Shown here in pieces: positions 8,970 through 18,805 of a DNA stretch of 64,000 nt. Each line of letters starts with the position of its first letter. The first letter of the stretch is position 1. Made by a program: the position numbers and the translations under genes. The stretch comes from Phycisphaeraceae bacterium (GTDB lineage Bacteria; Planctomycetota; Phycisphaerae; Phycisphaerales; UBA1924), in the NCBI GenBank assembly GCA_019636695.1, contig JAHBXD010000004.1:62001-126000 (forward strand), read 5' to 3'. A model generated the notes under the pieces. The model was given only the letters and a program-made list of their open reading frames with translations. It searched no databases and was not told where the DNA came from.

Positions 8970-9959
8970 ATGACGCTCGAAGGTCGTTCCTTCCCTGAAC
9001 TCTCGGGACGCACCGCCCTTGTCACTGGCGGCGCTGGTTTCATCGGTAGTCACCTCGCCCACGCGCTCGCAGCACGAGGCTGCCGCGTTCGCGTCCTCGA
9101 CGACCTTTCCGGCGGCTATATCGAGAACCTCCCCCCCGGTGTCACGTTCTTCCAAGCCTCGATTCTCGACGATGGCACGCTCAAACGCGCTGTCGCCGGA
9201 TGCGACTGGGTTTTTCACCAGGCGGCGATGGTCAGTGTCCCCGAGAGCGTCGAGAAACCGGAGGAATGTATCCGAATCAATGTCCTCGGCACCGAGCGCG
9301 TCCTCACCCACGCCCGCGATGCCGGGGTGCGTCGGGTCATGTTCGCTGCGTCGGCCGCGGCCTACGGCAACTCCCCCAAACTGCCCAGTACTGAGGCAGA
9401 CCTCCCCGACTCGTGGTCGCCCTATGCCATGAGCAAAGTCGCCGGCGAACTCCTGCTCCAAACCTACGTCCGCTGCTATGGCTTGAGCACGGTCAGCCTG
9501 CGCTACTTCAACATCTTCGGACCACGCCAGGATCCGAACTCGCCTTACGCCGCGGTCATCAGCACATTTGCACGCAAACTGCTCGCGGGCGCCATGCCCA
9601 CCATCATGGGCGACGGCCAGCAGACCCGCGACTTCACGTACATCGACAACGTGGTGCTCGCCAACCTGCTCGCGGCAACCTGTCCCCGGCCGCTCGCGGG
9701 CGAGGTTCTGAACATAGGCACGGGCCGCCGGAGCAGCCTGCTCGATGTCCTCGCGGGCATGGGCAAGGCGCTCGGGGTCGAGGTTTCCCCGTCATTCGGG
9801 CCGCCCCGCGCCGGCGACGTGCGTCACAGTTGCGCCGACATCGCCCGGGCGCGTGAGGTGCTGGGGTATGAGCCGATCGTCGGCCTGGACGAGGGGTTGG
9901 GCCGGCTGCTGGCCTGGGCCAAGTCGGCATGGACCCCTTCGGCCCGCGCGGCCGGTTAG
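8970..9959 (+). CDS. NAD-dependent sugar-nucleotide epimerase (extended SDR)
   Basis: A 329-residue extended short-chain dehydrogenase of the UDP-glucose/UDP-GlcNAc 4-epimerase group. The NAD-binding GGAGFIG is at 20-26, the catalytic Tyr-x3-Lys is Y152-AMS-K156 with serines near 129, and RYFNIFGPRQDP and TRDFTYIDNV follow as in WbpP/GalE-type epimerases. ATG 8970 is preceded by GGAAGGTGG at good spacing and begins just before the fold, so the longer upstream frame is rejected. Two glycosyltransferase genes follow on the same strand, which supports a role in surface glycan precursor supply. The exact sugar nucleotide cannot be told from sequence. Confidence 0.9.
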   Translation: MTLEGRSFPELSGRTALVTGGAGFIGSHLAHALAARGCRVRVLDDLSGGYIENLPPGVTFFQASILDDGTLKRAVAGCDWVFHQAAMVSVPESVEKPEECIRINVLGTERVLTHARDAGVRRVMFAASAAAYGNSPKLPSTEADLPDSWSPYAMSKVAGELLLQTYVRCYGLSTVSLRYFNIFGPRQDPNSPYAAVISTFARKLLAGAMPTIMGDGQQTRDFTYIDNVVLANLLAATCPRPLAGEVLNIGTGRRSSLLDVLAGMGKALGVEVSPSFGPPRAGDVRHSCADIARAREVLGYEPIVGLDEGLGRLLAWAKSAWTPSARAAG

Positions 9960-10099
9960 GATGCTTCCGGAACGACCCGATTCGCCATGGACAACGGGTT
10001 TCACCTGACCGACAGACAAGAGCACGGCAAGGCCGCACAGACAACCACGATGATGCGCCGATCAAAGGGGCAGGCATTCCTGAGTGGGTGAATCGACGC

Positions 10100-11071
10100 A
10101 TGAGCACGCTTTCTACGACAACCTCTCTACCCCGTGTCGGGTGCTCGGTGCTGATCCTCACCAAGGACGAGGAAATCAATATCGCCCGATGCCTCAAGAC
10201 GCTGAGTTGGTCGGATGACATCGTTGTGCTCGACAGTTTCTCAACCGACCGGACGTGCGACATCGCCGCCCAGTTTCCCAACGTACGAATCGTCCGGCGG
10301 AAGTTCGACACCTGGAGCCGTCACAGCAACTGGGCGCTCGAGCACATCGATTTCAAGCACCCATGGGTCTACTACTCCGACGCCGACGAGCGCGTCACCC
10401 CCGCCCTGCGAGATGAAATTCTCGCCGTCATCAACGACCCCGCTCGAGAAGAGGTCGCCTATCGCCTGCGCTATAAAAACATGTTCATGGGGCGCTGGGT
10501 GCATCGCGGCGGCCTTTACCCGGTCTGGATCATCCGCCTCTTCCGGCCCGACAAAATCCGCTACGAAGATCGCGACGTCAACGCCCACCCGGTTGTTCAG
10601 GGCGCGCTTGGCGAACTTCGAGAACACTTCATTCACTGGTCATTCAACAAGGGCATGTATCCCTGGTTCGTCAAGCACAACTCCTACTCAAGCATGGAGG
10701 CGGGCGAGGCCGTTCGGGTGCTTCAGGGCAGCCTGTTCAAAGAACTCGCCACCATCGTCCGTGCGAAGGAGCCGCTCGTCCGCCGCCGGGCGTTCAAGAA
10801 TCTCAGCTTCTTCCTTCCTTTACGCATGGTCGCCCGCTTCGGATACATGTACATCCTTCGCATGGGCTTTCTCGACGGACGCGCCGGCCTCAATTACGCC
10901 GCGATGATCTCGATGTACGAATACTGGATCGAACTCAAGGTGCGCGAACTGCAGCGGCGCTGGCACGATCGCACCACGCGACTTGCTTCACGCCTGCTCA
11001 ACGAGCCGGACATGCTCGCACCCCTCACCCCCCCGGGTGAAGGCCTGCCTGCCGCGGAGGCCGCCTCATGA
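10100..11071 (+). CDS. Family 2 glycosyltransferase (WaaE/KdtX-like)
   Basis: A 323-residue GT-A fold enzyme. The start of the fold SVLILTKDEEINIARCL is at about 16-32, VVLDSFSTDRT at 42-52, and the metal-binding acidic motif is DADERVTP at about 94-101. FMGRW and the C-terminal FLDGRAGL segment are as in the WaaE/KdtX-like lipopolysaccharide-core branch. The start ATG 10100 precedes the fold by 15 residues; upstream in-frame sequence is not conserved-looking. The stop overlaps the next glycosyltransferase gene by the four bases ATGA, so the two are translated together. Acceptor and donor sugars are unknown. Confidence 0.87.
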   Translation: MSTLSTTTSLPRVGCSVLILTKDEEINIARCLKTLSWSDDIVVLDSFSTDRTCDIAAQFPNVRIVRRKFDTWSRHSNWALEHIDFKHPWVYYSDADERVTPALRDEILAVINDPAREEVAYRLRYKNMFMGRWVHRGGLYPVWIIRLFRPDKIRYEDRDVNAHPVVQGALGELREHFIHWSFNKGMYPWFVKHNSYSSMEAGEAVRVLQGSLFKELATIVRAKEPLVRRRAFKNLSFFLPLRMVARFGYMYILRMGFLDGRAGLNYAAMISMYEYWIELKVRELQRRWHDRTTRLASRLLNEPDMLAPLTPPGEGLPAAEAAS

Positions 11072-12756
11072 GCACCCCTCCCGAGGCAGCGCTGGGCATC
11101 CTGATTCTCGCCGACGATCGCGCCGACGAGCTTGCCGAGGCCGTGCGTCACGCGCAGCGCCTCGGAAGGGTCTTCGTGCTCGACACCGCCGATCACGCCC
11201 CATCGCGTGACGCCGCGACTTCCCTCGGCGCCGTCGTGTTGCCCGACGAAACCCGCGGGCACTGGGCCAAGCGAAACCAGGCCGTCGCGGCACTGCCCGA
11301 CGACCTGACGTGGGTGCTCGTGCTTGCGCCCGATGAGCGCATCACCCCTCGCCTTGCCGATGAACTCCGCTGCCTGCACGACAACGGCGTAGCCGGCTAC
11401 CAAGTCAGAACCACGACGCTGTTCATGGGCCGCCGCATGCGCACGGCCGGTTTCGGCCCGCGTGCATCGCTTCGCCTCGTCAAGCGCAACGTGTTGGCCT
11501 TTGATGAGGAATCCGCACGGCCGACGCTCCGTGTCGATGGGGCCGGCGCGGTCCTTCGCGGCTCGATCCTTCGACTCCAGCGCGAGCCGATTCGTGCCCA
11601 GATCGCCCGCGCAACGCGCCAGGCCGCCGACGAAGCCGAGAGCCACGCCCTTCGCCTGGCTCGCGGGCGCGCCCCGCGCATGCCCGTGGGCCGCCGGTTC
11701 GGCGCAACACGTCATTTTCTGCGCCGCTTCATCCTGCAAGGGGGGTTTCTGCAGGGGCGCGCGGGGTTTCACCTGTCGATGCTCGAAGCCAACAGCCGCT
11801 ATATGGCGCGCGTGCTCATCGATGAAAAAATCGGCCGCATCGAGCACGAACCGGGCACCAGCCGCTCGGCGCCCGCGCACTCGGGCGTGCGCGTGTCAGG
11901 GTCGAACACCGGGAAAAAACTCTTTCCCATCAGTTGCCTCATTCTTACACGCGACGAAGAAGTCAACATCGCCGACTGCCTCGGCTGTCTCGAGTTCAGC
12001 GACGACATCATCGTGTTCGACAGCCTGAGCACCGACCGCACGCTCGACATCGCCCGCAACGCCCCGAATGTCACGGTCGTGCAACGGGCGTTTGACAACT
12101 GGTCAAGCCACCAGAACTGGGGCGTGCAGAATATCCGCTTCAAGCATCCGTGGGTGCTCTACGTCGACGCCGACGAGCGCGTCGACGACAACCTCGCCGA
12201 AGAACTGCAAAGTCTCGCCGACCCCGATGCACCCTACGCCGCCGTCCGCATGCGCCGGAAAGACATGTTCATGGGCCGGTGGATCAAGCACGCCACGCTC
12301 TATCCCACGTGGCTGGTACGCATGTTCCGCCCCGAAAAAATCCGCTACGAACGGCTTGTCAACCCCGTCGCGATCGTCGACGGCGACACCGCCCGCGCCG
12401 AAGGCCACCTCATCCACTACCCGTTCAGCAAGGGCACCGTGCAGTGGTTCGAGCGGCACAACAGTTACTCTTCCTTCGAAGCGCAGGAAATGCTCAAGGT
12501 GCTCGCGGGCGATCGGCGCAAGATCCGCGGTCTGTTCAGCACCGATCCCAACGAGCGTCGCGCCGTCGCCAAAGATATGTTCTATCGCCTGCCGCTGCGC
12601 CCCCAGGTCAAGTGGCTCTATTACATGTTCTGGAAGCAGGCCTGGCTCGACGGCTGGCCGGGCATCACCTATGCGCGCATGCAATATCTCTATGAATACA
12701 TGATCTCGATCAAGGCTCGCGAACTCAAACGCATGCGCGACGGCGGCATCGTCTGA
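11068..12756 (+). CDS. Tandem two-domain family 2 glycosyltransferase with degenerate N-terminal domain
   Basis: 562 residues, about twice the family length. Residues ~286-562 are a complete GT2 domain close to its neighbour at 10100: SCLILTRDEEVNIADCL, VFDSLSTDRT, VDADERV near 365-371, FMGRWIKH, and WLDGWPGITY. Residues 1-255 have the same layout in worn form: ILILADDRADEL, VFVLDTADHAPSRDA, then APDERITP at 87-94 where DADERVTP is expected, FMGRRM, and a final FLQGRAGFH segment. The N-terminal copy has lost the first Asp of the acidic motif, so it is probably non-catalytic. Start ATG overlaps the previous stop (ATGA). It likely acts in the same glycan pathway as its neighbour. Confidence 0.85.
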   Translation: MSTPPEAALGILILADDRADELAEAVRHAQRLGRVFVLDTADHAPSRDAATSLGAVVLPDETRGHWAKRNQAVAALPDDLTWVLVLAPDERITPRLADELRCLHDNGVAGYQVRTTTLFMGRRMRTAGFGPRASLRLVKRNVLAFDEESARPTLRVDGAGAVLRGSILRLQREPIRAQIARATRQAADEAESHALRLARGRAPRMPVGRRFGATRHFLRRFILQGGFLQGRAGFHLSMLEANSRYMARVLIDEKIGRIEHEPGTSRSAPAHSGVRVSGSNTGKKLFPISCLILTRDEEVNIADCLGCLEFSDDIIVFDSLSTDRTLDIARNAPNVTVVQRAFDNWSSHQNWGVQNIRFKHPWVLYVDADERVDDNLAEELQSLADPDAPYAAVRMRRKDMFMGRWIKHATLYPTWLVRMFRPEKIRYERLVNPVAIVDGDTARAEGHLIHYPFSKGTVQWFERHNSYSSFEAQEMLKVLAGDRRKIRGLFSTDPNERRAVAKDMFYRLPLRPQVKWLYYMFWKQAWLDGWPGITYARMQYLYEYMISIKARELKRMRDGGIV

Positions 12757-12768
12757 TGGGTCAATGCG

Positions 12769-14376
12769 TCACGGCTTCTCCGTGTGCTCGACCATGTAAT
12801 TCGGCGATTCTTTCGTGATGCGAATATCGTGCGGGTGGCTCTCCACCACGCCGGCGTGCGTCACGCGGCAGAAGACCGCATCCCGGCGCATCTGCTCGAT
12901 GGTCGCACAGCCCAGATACCCCATCGCCGAACGCAACCCCCCCACGAGTTGATAGACATATTCGGCAAGCGAGCCGCGATACGGCACCAGACCCTCCACG
13001 CCCTCGGGTACGAATTTCATCGTCGGCCGGCCGTCAGCGCCCACTTTGTCGCTCTGGCGATAGCGATCAGCGCTCCCCGCGTTCATCGCCCCTTCCGATC
13101 CCATTCCCCGATAACTCTTGTATCGCCGCCCGTGCGAGATCACCAGTTCCCCCGGGCTTTCATCCAGCCCCGCCATCAATGACCCCAACATCACGCAGTG
13201 CGCGCCCGCGGCGATCGCCTTGGCTATGTCGCCGGACTGACGAATGCCCCCGTCGGCAATGATCGGCACGTCCTGCCCGCTCGCGCGAACGCCCTCGGCG
13301 ACAAGCATCACCGCCGTGATCTGGGGCACACCCACCCCCGTCACCACGCGCGTCGTGCAGATCGACCCCGGACCGATGCCCACCTTCACCCCGTCGGCGC
13401 CCGCCTCGATCAGGTCCTTCGCCGCTTCCGCCGTCGCGATGTTGCCGGCGATCACGTCGATATCGAATCGCGATTTGACCTCGCGCACCGTCCGAAGCAC
13501 GTTCTCGCTGTGACCGTGAGCGGTATCCACGACGATCACGTCAACGCCCGAGGCGATCAGCGCTTCGATGCGGTCATACTGCTCGACGCCGACCGCCGCC
13601 CCGCAGATCAACCGCCCCCGGGCATCGATGTTGGCGCTCGGATACCGCGCTGCACGCTCGATGTCGCGCATCGTAATCATGCCCGCCAGGTTTCCCGCAT
13701 CGTCGATCAACAACAGTTTTTCGACCTTGTGCCGGTTGAGCACGCTCTCGGCCTGCTCAAGCGTCGTACCCACCGAGGCCGTGACGAGATTCTCGCTCGT
13801 CATCACCTGCTGCACCTGCACCGCTTCATCTTCGACGAACTTCAAATCCCGCCGCGTCAGAATTCCCAGTAACCTGCCCTTTGAACGCAGTGTTTGCGAG
13901 CCGTCTGATGTCACCGGAAACCCGCTGACATTGTGCTGACGCATCAACTCACGCGCCCGGCGAACCGTGTCCGTCGGCCCCAGCGTCACCGGATCGGCAA
14001 TCACCCCGTTTGCCGATCGCTTCACCTTCGCCACTTCGCGAGCCTGCGTCTCGACCGAGAGGTTCTTGTGGATGATCCCCACGCCCCCCTCCTGCGCCAA
14101 CGCGATCGCCAGCGACGACTCGGTCACCGTGTCCATCGGCGCGGAAACCAGCGGCACATTCAGCGGCACCCGACGCGACAACCGCGTGCGCGTCTCCGCT
14201 TGCGAGGGCATCACCGCGCTGCGCCGAGGAAGCAGCAGCACATCGTCGAAGGTAATGGCGTCGAGCACGAGTTTCTCCAGCGGCGATCCTGAAGAGCCGA
14301 CGCGGGACAACGCAGATCGCCCCGCCGCCGGAAGCGGCAGGTCGGCCGTATGCTCGCGAGAAGTCAGGGTCGCCAT
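12769..14376 (-). CDS. guaB: Inosine-5'-monophosphate dehydrogenase
   Basis: Catalyses IMP + NAD+ to XMP, the first step to guanine nucleotides. Clear landmarks are [13 protein letters not shown] at the N-terminal strand, [12 protein letters not shown], a CBS-domain pair in the middle (FPVTSDGS... and [10 protein letters not shown]...), the active-site loop GPGSICTTR with catalytic Cys near residue 340, [15 protein letters not shown], and the flap [17 protein letters not shown] 14376 gives 535 residues, still 30-40 longer at the N terminus than usual; ATG 14427 is an alternative, and neither has a clear SD. Convergent with the glycosyltransferase gene (12 bp gap) and divergent from the ABC permease. 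Confidence 0.95.
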   Translation of the reverse strand: MATLTSREHTADLPLPAAGRSALSRVGSSGSPLEKLVLDAITFDDVLLLPRRSAVMPSQAETRTRLSRRVPLNVPLVSAPMDTVTESSLAIALAQEGGVGIIHKNLSVETQAREVAKVKRSANGVIADPVTLGPTDTVRRARELMRQHNVSGFPVTSDGSQTLRSKGRLLGILTRRDLKFVEDEAVQVQQVMTSENLVTASVGTTLEQAESVLNRHKVEKLLLIDDAGNLAGMITMRDIERAARYPSANIDARGRLICGAAVGVEQYDRIEALIASGVDVIVVDTAHGHSENVLRTVREVKSRFDIDVIAGNIATAEAAKDLIEAGADGVKVGIGPGSICTTRVVTGVGVPQITAVMLVAEGVRASGQDVPIIADGGIRQSGDIAKAIAAGAHCVMLGSLMAGLDESPGELVISHGRRYKSYRGMGSEGAMNAGSADRYRQSDKVGADGRPTMKFVPEGVEGLVPYRGSLAEYVYQLVGGLRSAMGYLGCATIEQMRRDAVFCRVTHAGVVESHPHDIRITKESPNYMVEHTEKP

Positions 14377-14478
14377 GGATGAGTTTCCCGGGGCGCGGCC
14401 GTCAGTCAAGATCACTTTGCGCGGCATTTGCGCCCCGCCGACCGCCCCGCCGTGCCCGAGACCGTACACTCCTCGCCC

Positions 14479-16206
14479 ATGTCACCCCGTGCCGTCAGAA
14501 CCGCCTGGCACTACGGCCTGCTCATCGGGCTGCTGCTGCTTTTGTCGGCGGTACTGCTCTACCCCATTTGGCTCACGATCCGCGGCGGCTTTGCCGCCGA
14601 CCCGGTCACGGGCCGCGGGTTCACCCTCGACCACGTTCTGCTTCTTTTCCGTGATACGAGGACGATGGAAGCCTTGGGCAACTCGTTCAAAGTTGCCGCC
14701 ACGACCACGACGCTCGCCATCCTTATCGCCCTGCCGCTTGCCGTGCTGGGTGCCCGGTGCGTTTTCCCGTTCAAAAAGGTTTTCTCGGCACTGATTCTGG
14801 TTCCGCTGATCCTTCCCCCGTTTGTCGGGGCGATCGGTGTTCGCGCAATTCTCGGTCGCGCCGGGGCGCTCAACGCGCTGCTTGATACCGATTTCGACGT
14901 GCTCGGTTCAGCCAAGTTCTGGGGCGTCGTTGCGCTGCAGGCGCTCAGCCTCTATCCGATCATCTATCTCAACGCCACCGCCGCACTCGCCAACCTCGAC
15001 CCCGCCCTCGACGAGGCCGGCGAAAGCCTCGGCGCCGGATGGTGGCGACGCTTCCGCACCATCACCCTGCCGCTCATCCGTCCCGGCCTCTTCGCCGGGG
15101 CCACCATCGTCTTCATCTGGAGTTTCACCGAACTCGGCACGCCCCTGATGTTCGACTACTACCAGGTCACCCCGGTCCAGATCTTCCGCAAGATCAAGGA
15201 AGTCGAATCCTCTGCCGAACCCTACGCCCTCGTGGCCATCCTGCTCGCATGCGCCGTCGGCGCATATGTCCTCGGCAAAGCCGTCTTCGGCGGCAAAGCC
15301 TTCGCGATGTATTCCAAGGCCTCCCGTGCCGGCGGCGAAGTCCGCCTCAAAGGCCCCGCCGCATGGGCCGCGACGGGCGCCTTCGCGCTGGTCACCTTCC
15401 TGGCGCTGACCCCGCATTGCGGCGTCATTTTGATGAGCCTGACCCCCGAAGGGCAGTGGTATCGATCCGTCCTGCCCGAGAGCCTGACGCTCTCTCACTT
15501 CCAGCAGGCGCTCTCGGCGGGTGAATCGTTCCAGGCCATCAAGAACAGCCTGAAACTGGCAAGCATGGCCGTAGTCGTGGACCTTCTGCTCGGACTCCTG
15601 ATCGCCTACATGCTCGTCCGCACCAAGGTCCGCGGGCGGTCGCTGCTTGATGCCCTCTGCATGCTTCCCCTGGCGGTGCCCGGGCTGGTGCTCGCGTTCG
15701 GATACGTCGCGGTCAGCCTCAACTGGCCCTTCGGCAAGGGTGATCCGCTCGAAGGCCTTTTCAGCGTCGTTGCGGCCGACCCGAACCCCATCCCCCTTCT
15801 GGTCATTGCGTACGCCATCAGGCGACTCCCGTATATCGTGCGCTCGACCGTCGCCGGGCTGGAACAAACCTCCGGCGAGCTAGAGGAAGCCGCGATGAAC
15901 CTCGGGGCGTCGCGAATGACCGCCGTGCGCAAGGTGATCGTGCCCCTGATCGCCGCGAATCTCATCGCCGGAGCCTTGCTGGTATTCAGTTTCTCGATGC
16001 TTGAAGTCAGCGACTCGCTGATCCTGGCGCAACAGGCCCAGCATTACCCCGTAACCAAGGCCATCCTTGCATTTGCCGGCAGGCTGGCCGATGGCCCGTA
16101 TATCGCCAGCGCGATGGGGGTCTGGGGCATGGCCCTGCTTACGGTGACCCTGGTCGGCGCGAGCGTGCTGCTTGGGAAGAAACTTGGGTCGATCTTCCGG
16201 GTCTAG
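14479..16206 (+). CDS. Two-domain ABC transporter permease (iron(III)/thiamine ThiP/FbpB-like)
   Basis: A 575-residue integral membrane protein with two binding-protein-dependent permease domains in one chain, as in FbpB/SfuB and ThiP. Each half has an EAA loop that contacts the ATPase: LDEAGESLGAGWWRRF at about 190 and LEEAAMNLGASRMTAV at about 475. Around 12 hydrophobic segments are visible. Start ATG 14479 precedes the first membrane segment (YGLLIGLLLLLSAVLLYPIW). No substrate-binding protein or matching ATPase is adjacent; the ATPase 134 bp downstream is an LptB type and not its partner. Ferric iron or similar import is the likely role, inferred only from architecture. Confidence 0.8.
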   Translation: MSPRAVRTAWHYGLLIGLLLLLSAVLLYPIWLTIRGGFAADPVTGRGFTLDHVLLLFRDTRTMEALGNSFKVAATTTTLAILIALPLAVLGARCVFPFKKVFSALILVPLILPPFVGAIGVRAILGRAGALNALLDTDFDVLGSAKFWGVVALQALSLYPIIYLNATAALANLDPALDEAGESLGAGWWRRFRTITLPLIRPGLFAGATIVFIWSFTELGTPLMFDYYQVTPVQIFRKIKEVESSAEPYALVAILLACAVGAYVLGKAVFGGKAFAMYSKASRAGGEVRLKGPAAWAATGAFALVTFLALTPHCGVILMSLTPEGQWYRSVLPESLTLSHFQQALSAGESFQAIKNSLKLASMAVVVDLLLGLLIAYMLVRTKVRGRSLLDALCMLPLAVPGLVLAFGYVAVSLNWPFGKGDPLEGLFSVVAADPNPIPLLVIAYAIRRLPYIVRSTVAGLEQTSGELEEAAMNLGASRMTAVRKVIVPLIAANLIAGALLVFSFSMLEVSDSLILAQQAQHYPVTKAILAFAGRLADGPYIASAMGVWGMALLTVTLVGASVLLGKKLGSIFRV

Positions 16207-16340
16207 GGCAATTTCCTTAGCGGCTGCTCTTGAACGGTGGCCTAGGCGTCCAGCCAAGACTCTCCCGTTTCTCCACCTTCTTAGAGCGCGTCCGCGCGCC
16301 AGGGGTTCCGGCCTGTGCGTGTCCGCCCTAGACTGATCGG

Positions 16341-17153
16341 ATGCCCCTGCTCGATGTGCAGGAACTTGTGAAGGTCTACGCCGGACGCACGGTGGTCGAC
16401 GGCGTGTCGTTCCACGTGGAACACGCGGAGATCGTCGGCCTGCTCGGACGCAACGGCGCCGGGAAAACCACTAGTTTTCGTATGGCGATCGGCATGATCG
16501 ACGCCGATGCCGGAACCGTGACTTTCGACGGGCACGATGTGAGCACACTCCCGATGTATCGCCGGGCACGGCTGGGGATGGGGTACCTCAGCCAAGAGCC
16601 GAGCGTATTTCAACGCCTCACCTGCGAACAAAACCTGCTGGCGATCCTCGAAACCATCGGGATCTCGCGTCGAGAGCGCAAGGCCCGCGCCTCGGAGCTT
16701 CTGGCCCAGTTCAACCTGACGCACAAAGCCAGGCACGCAGCACGGACCTGTTCGGGCGGTGAGCGTCGAAAACTCGAAATTGCGCGCGCGCTGGTGACCA
16801 GGCCCCGGCTGATTCTCATGGATGAACCCTTTAGCGGCGTGGACCCGATCGCGGTCGAGGACCTGCAGAAGGAAATCCGGCAACTGGCTTCAACCGGCAT
16901 TGCCTTCCTGATTACGGACCACAACGTGCAACAGACGCTACGTGTCTGCGATCGGGCGTACATCATCGATTCGGGTAAGAAGTTCGCCGAGGGAACCCCA
17001 CGGGAACTCATCAACGACGAGATGGTGCGCCGCGTGTATCTCGGTTCGCTCTTCCGGGGCGACGAGTTTGACGACTTGCCGACCGGAGCATCTCCAGGTC
17101 CGAACGGCACCAGAGCGCCTACAGCGTCGCGCACGACTTCTACGCGGAAGTGA
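16341..17153 (+). CDS. lptB: LptB-type ABC ATPase for lipopolysaccharide export
   Basis: The cytoplasmic ATPase that powers LptFG to extract lipopolysaccharide from the inner membrane. Walker A GRNGAGKTT is at 36-44, the Q-loop GMGYLSQEPSVFQRLT at 79-94 is diagnostic of LptB, signature CSGGERRKLE is at 137-146, and Walker B LILMDE is at 157-162 followed by PFSGVDPI. The D- and H-loop ITDHNVQQTL is also typical. About 30 residues of C-terminal tail beyond the usual end are Thr/Pro-rich. LptF/G/C/A are not in the window. It ends five bases before the convergent sulfotransferase gene. Presence supports a Gram-negative envelope with LPS-like glycolipid. Confidence 0.9.
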   Translation: MPLLDVQELVKVYAGRTVVDGVSFHVEHAEIVGLLGRNGAGKTTSFRMAIGMIDADAGTVTFDGHDVSTLPMYRRARLGMGYLSQEPSVFQRLTCEQNLLAILETIGISRRERKARASELLAQFNLTHKARHAARTCSGGERRKLEIARALVTRPRLILMDEPFSGVDPIAVEDLQKEIRQLASTGIAFLITDHNVQQTLRVCDRAYIIDSGKKFAEGTPRELINDEMVRRVYLGSLFRGDEFDDLPTGASPGPNGTRAPTASRTTSTRK

Positions 17154-17158
17154 GCGGC

Positions 17159-17893
17159 TCAGCACGTCAGTCGGCAGGCCCAGAGCATGTCGTACATCGA
17201 GCGGCAGGTTTTTTCGACCTCGACGAGGCCGCCCGGCACGGGGCGGTTGCGCGGCTGGTAGGGTTCAAACCCACGGCTCTCCCAGACGGCCTGATACCAC
17301 GCCGGCGCCCAAGCGCCATCGGTTTCACGCGGACCTGGCGCCCAGCGAAGCATCGACTCGAAGAAAGGCAAGCCCAGGCGCTCACAGAGCACGTTCAGCA
17401 TGCCCCGGGGGTTGGTCAACACATCACGTGCGTCGATCACGGGGGGGGTGCGGCCCGTGCGGCGGCGCTCGCGGTCAAATAGCGCGATCTGCTGGGGCAG
17501 CCCGAGGTCTTCAGGACGAGGCTCGGGCACAACCCGTATATACGAGGTGATCATCTCCGCAGGGTCGCGGATGAAAAAGACGTTGGTGAGCGATTCGGTC
17601 CACCCCAGGTCGTCACCCGGAAGCAGATGGTGGCTCATGTGCTTCTGATAGAAGATCGACTTCCCGGGGGGAAGTGGGCCGGTAAGCCATTGGATGATGG
17701 ATTCAAGATCACTTTCATGCCGGGCGATGGTTTCTTCGCGGCAGGGGTGATCTACGCCCGTCGCCAGAAGGTAGCGGGCATACAGCGGCTCATCGCAGAC
17801 GATAGTGTCCGGGCGGCTTTCCCACGAACGCATCATCGCTGTTGAGATATTCCGCGGTCCTGACCACATGGCCACACGCACGGGCGGCGACAT
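17159..17893 (-). CDS. Sulfotransferase-like P-loop protein
   Basis: 244 residues with the 5'-PSB loop of PAPS-dependent sulfotransferases near the N terminus: WSGPRNISTAMMRSW at about 9-23. The 3'-phosphate-binding strand and helix are at VFFIRDPAEMITSYIR (about 116-131). No signal peptide is seen. The family transfers sulfate from PAPS to sugars, lipids or small molecules; several relatives of this short type have no proven substrate. It is adjacent to lptB and near sugar epimerase and glycosyltransferase genes, which makes envelope glycan or glycolipid sulfation possible but unproven. A second, different sulfotransferase-like gene lies at 44851-45657. Confidence 0.72.
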   Translation of the reverse strand: MSPPVRVAMWSGPRNISTAMMRSWESRPDTIVCDEPLYARYLLATGVDHPCREETIARHESDLESIIQWLTGPLPPGKSIFYQKHMSHHLLPGDDLGWTESLTNVFFIRDPAEMITSYIRVVPEPRPEDLGLPQQIALFDRERRRTGRTPPVIDARDVLTNPRGMLNVLCERLGLPFFESMLRWAPGPRETDGAWAPAWYQAVWESRGFEPYQPRNRPVPGGLVEVEKTCRSMYDMLWACRLTC

Positions 17894-17896
17894 GTT

Positions 17897-18805
17897 TCAG
17901 CCTTCCACCAGCTTCACGGCCGGCGCGGCCCGCTCGCCGCCTGCTTCGGCCGTGGCCAAGCGCATCGGCTTGGATTCAGCGAGCACGGCGTGATCCGCGC
18001 CTCTGCGGCGGGCGTCTCCGGCCGAGGAAACGTGGCCAAGTGCGCGGGCGACCAACTCGCCTCGGCTGGAAGCGTTCAACTTGCGGTGCAGGCTTTTGAC
18101 ATGATCGTGCACCGTGTGGGGGCTTCGCCCGAGTGCATCGGCGATCTCGCGCACGCTCTCTCCGAGAATGAGGCGATCAAGGACGACCTGCTCGCGCTCT
18201 GTCAACCAGTCATCGGTGCTGGTTGCGTGCTGGCCGATGGCAACGAGCGCCTTTCGCACGAGTACGGGCATGACCGCGCGAAGTTTGGACGCCGCGGCGT
18301 CGCGGGCGTTGGTCACCGGGCCGATCAACACGATCAGGGATCTCCCGGGTTCGGAGGTTCCGAGCGCTCCGACGCCGAGAAGGATGCCGCTTCCGGGGGG
18401 GAGACCCAGAATTTTGCCGAGCGGGCCGGCCCGCCAGTCCCGTCCGGCGGCGAGGGTGTCAAACCATCCGACGAGGGGGCGTGCCTGCAGGAGGGTGAGA
18501 TCAACGGGAACGCCGAGCGAGGTGAGGCGATGGACGCGGCTTCGGACATCATCGAGCAACGGGGCATCATCGGCGACGCCATCGCCGGCGACACCAAGGG
18601 TTTCGAGCGCGAGCAGACCGCCGTGGTCATCGATGCGGCTGACGAGGACGCAGACCATCGCGCCGGAGGCGATTTTGATGAGGGCACGAGCAGCGCGATC
18701 GGTCCAGTCGAGGGTGGCGACGGAAGGAAGATGCATCAGCCCCTCGGTCAGCAAGGCAACCCTCGCTGCCAGGCGATCCATCTCTGTCGATTGGTGGTCT
18801 GACAT
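17897..18805 (-). CDS. LuxR-family transcriptional regulator
   Basis: 302 residues. The DNA-binding domain is at about 208-265: LTEREQVVLDRLILGESVRE, then IADALGRSPHTVHDHVKSLHRKL, the typical four-helix LuxR/FixJ output domain. Residues 1-200 are an unidentified sensory region without a recognisable receiver Asp pocket. A charged tail follows the HTH. ATG 18805 has ACGGAG eight bases upstream and is preferred to far upstream starts, which run through non-coding-like sequence. It ends 3 bp from the sulfotransferase gene start, so the two are probably co-transcribed. A perfect 18-bp palindrome lies in the divergent region upstream (19095-19112) and is a candidate binding site. Confidence 0.82.
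   Translation of the reverse strand: MSDHQSTEMDRLAARVALLTEGLMHLPSVATLDWTDRAARALIKIASGAMVCVLVSRIDDHGGLLALETLGVAGDGVADDAPLLDDVRSRVHRLTSLGVPVDLTLLQARPLVGWFDTLAAGRDWRAGPLGKILGLPPGSGILLGVGALGTSEPGRSLIVLIGPVTNARDAAASKLRAVMPVLVRKALVAIGQHATSTDDWLTEREQVVLDRLILGESVREIADALGRSPHTVHDHVKSLHRKLNASSRGELVARALGHVSSAGDARRRGADHAVLAESKPMRLATAEAGGERAAPAVKLVEG

Noticed and set aside
17990-18802. 270-codon plus-strand open frame antisense to the LuxR gene
   Set aside because: The minus strand encodes a clear LuxR HTH domain; the plus frame has no family pattern.
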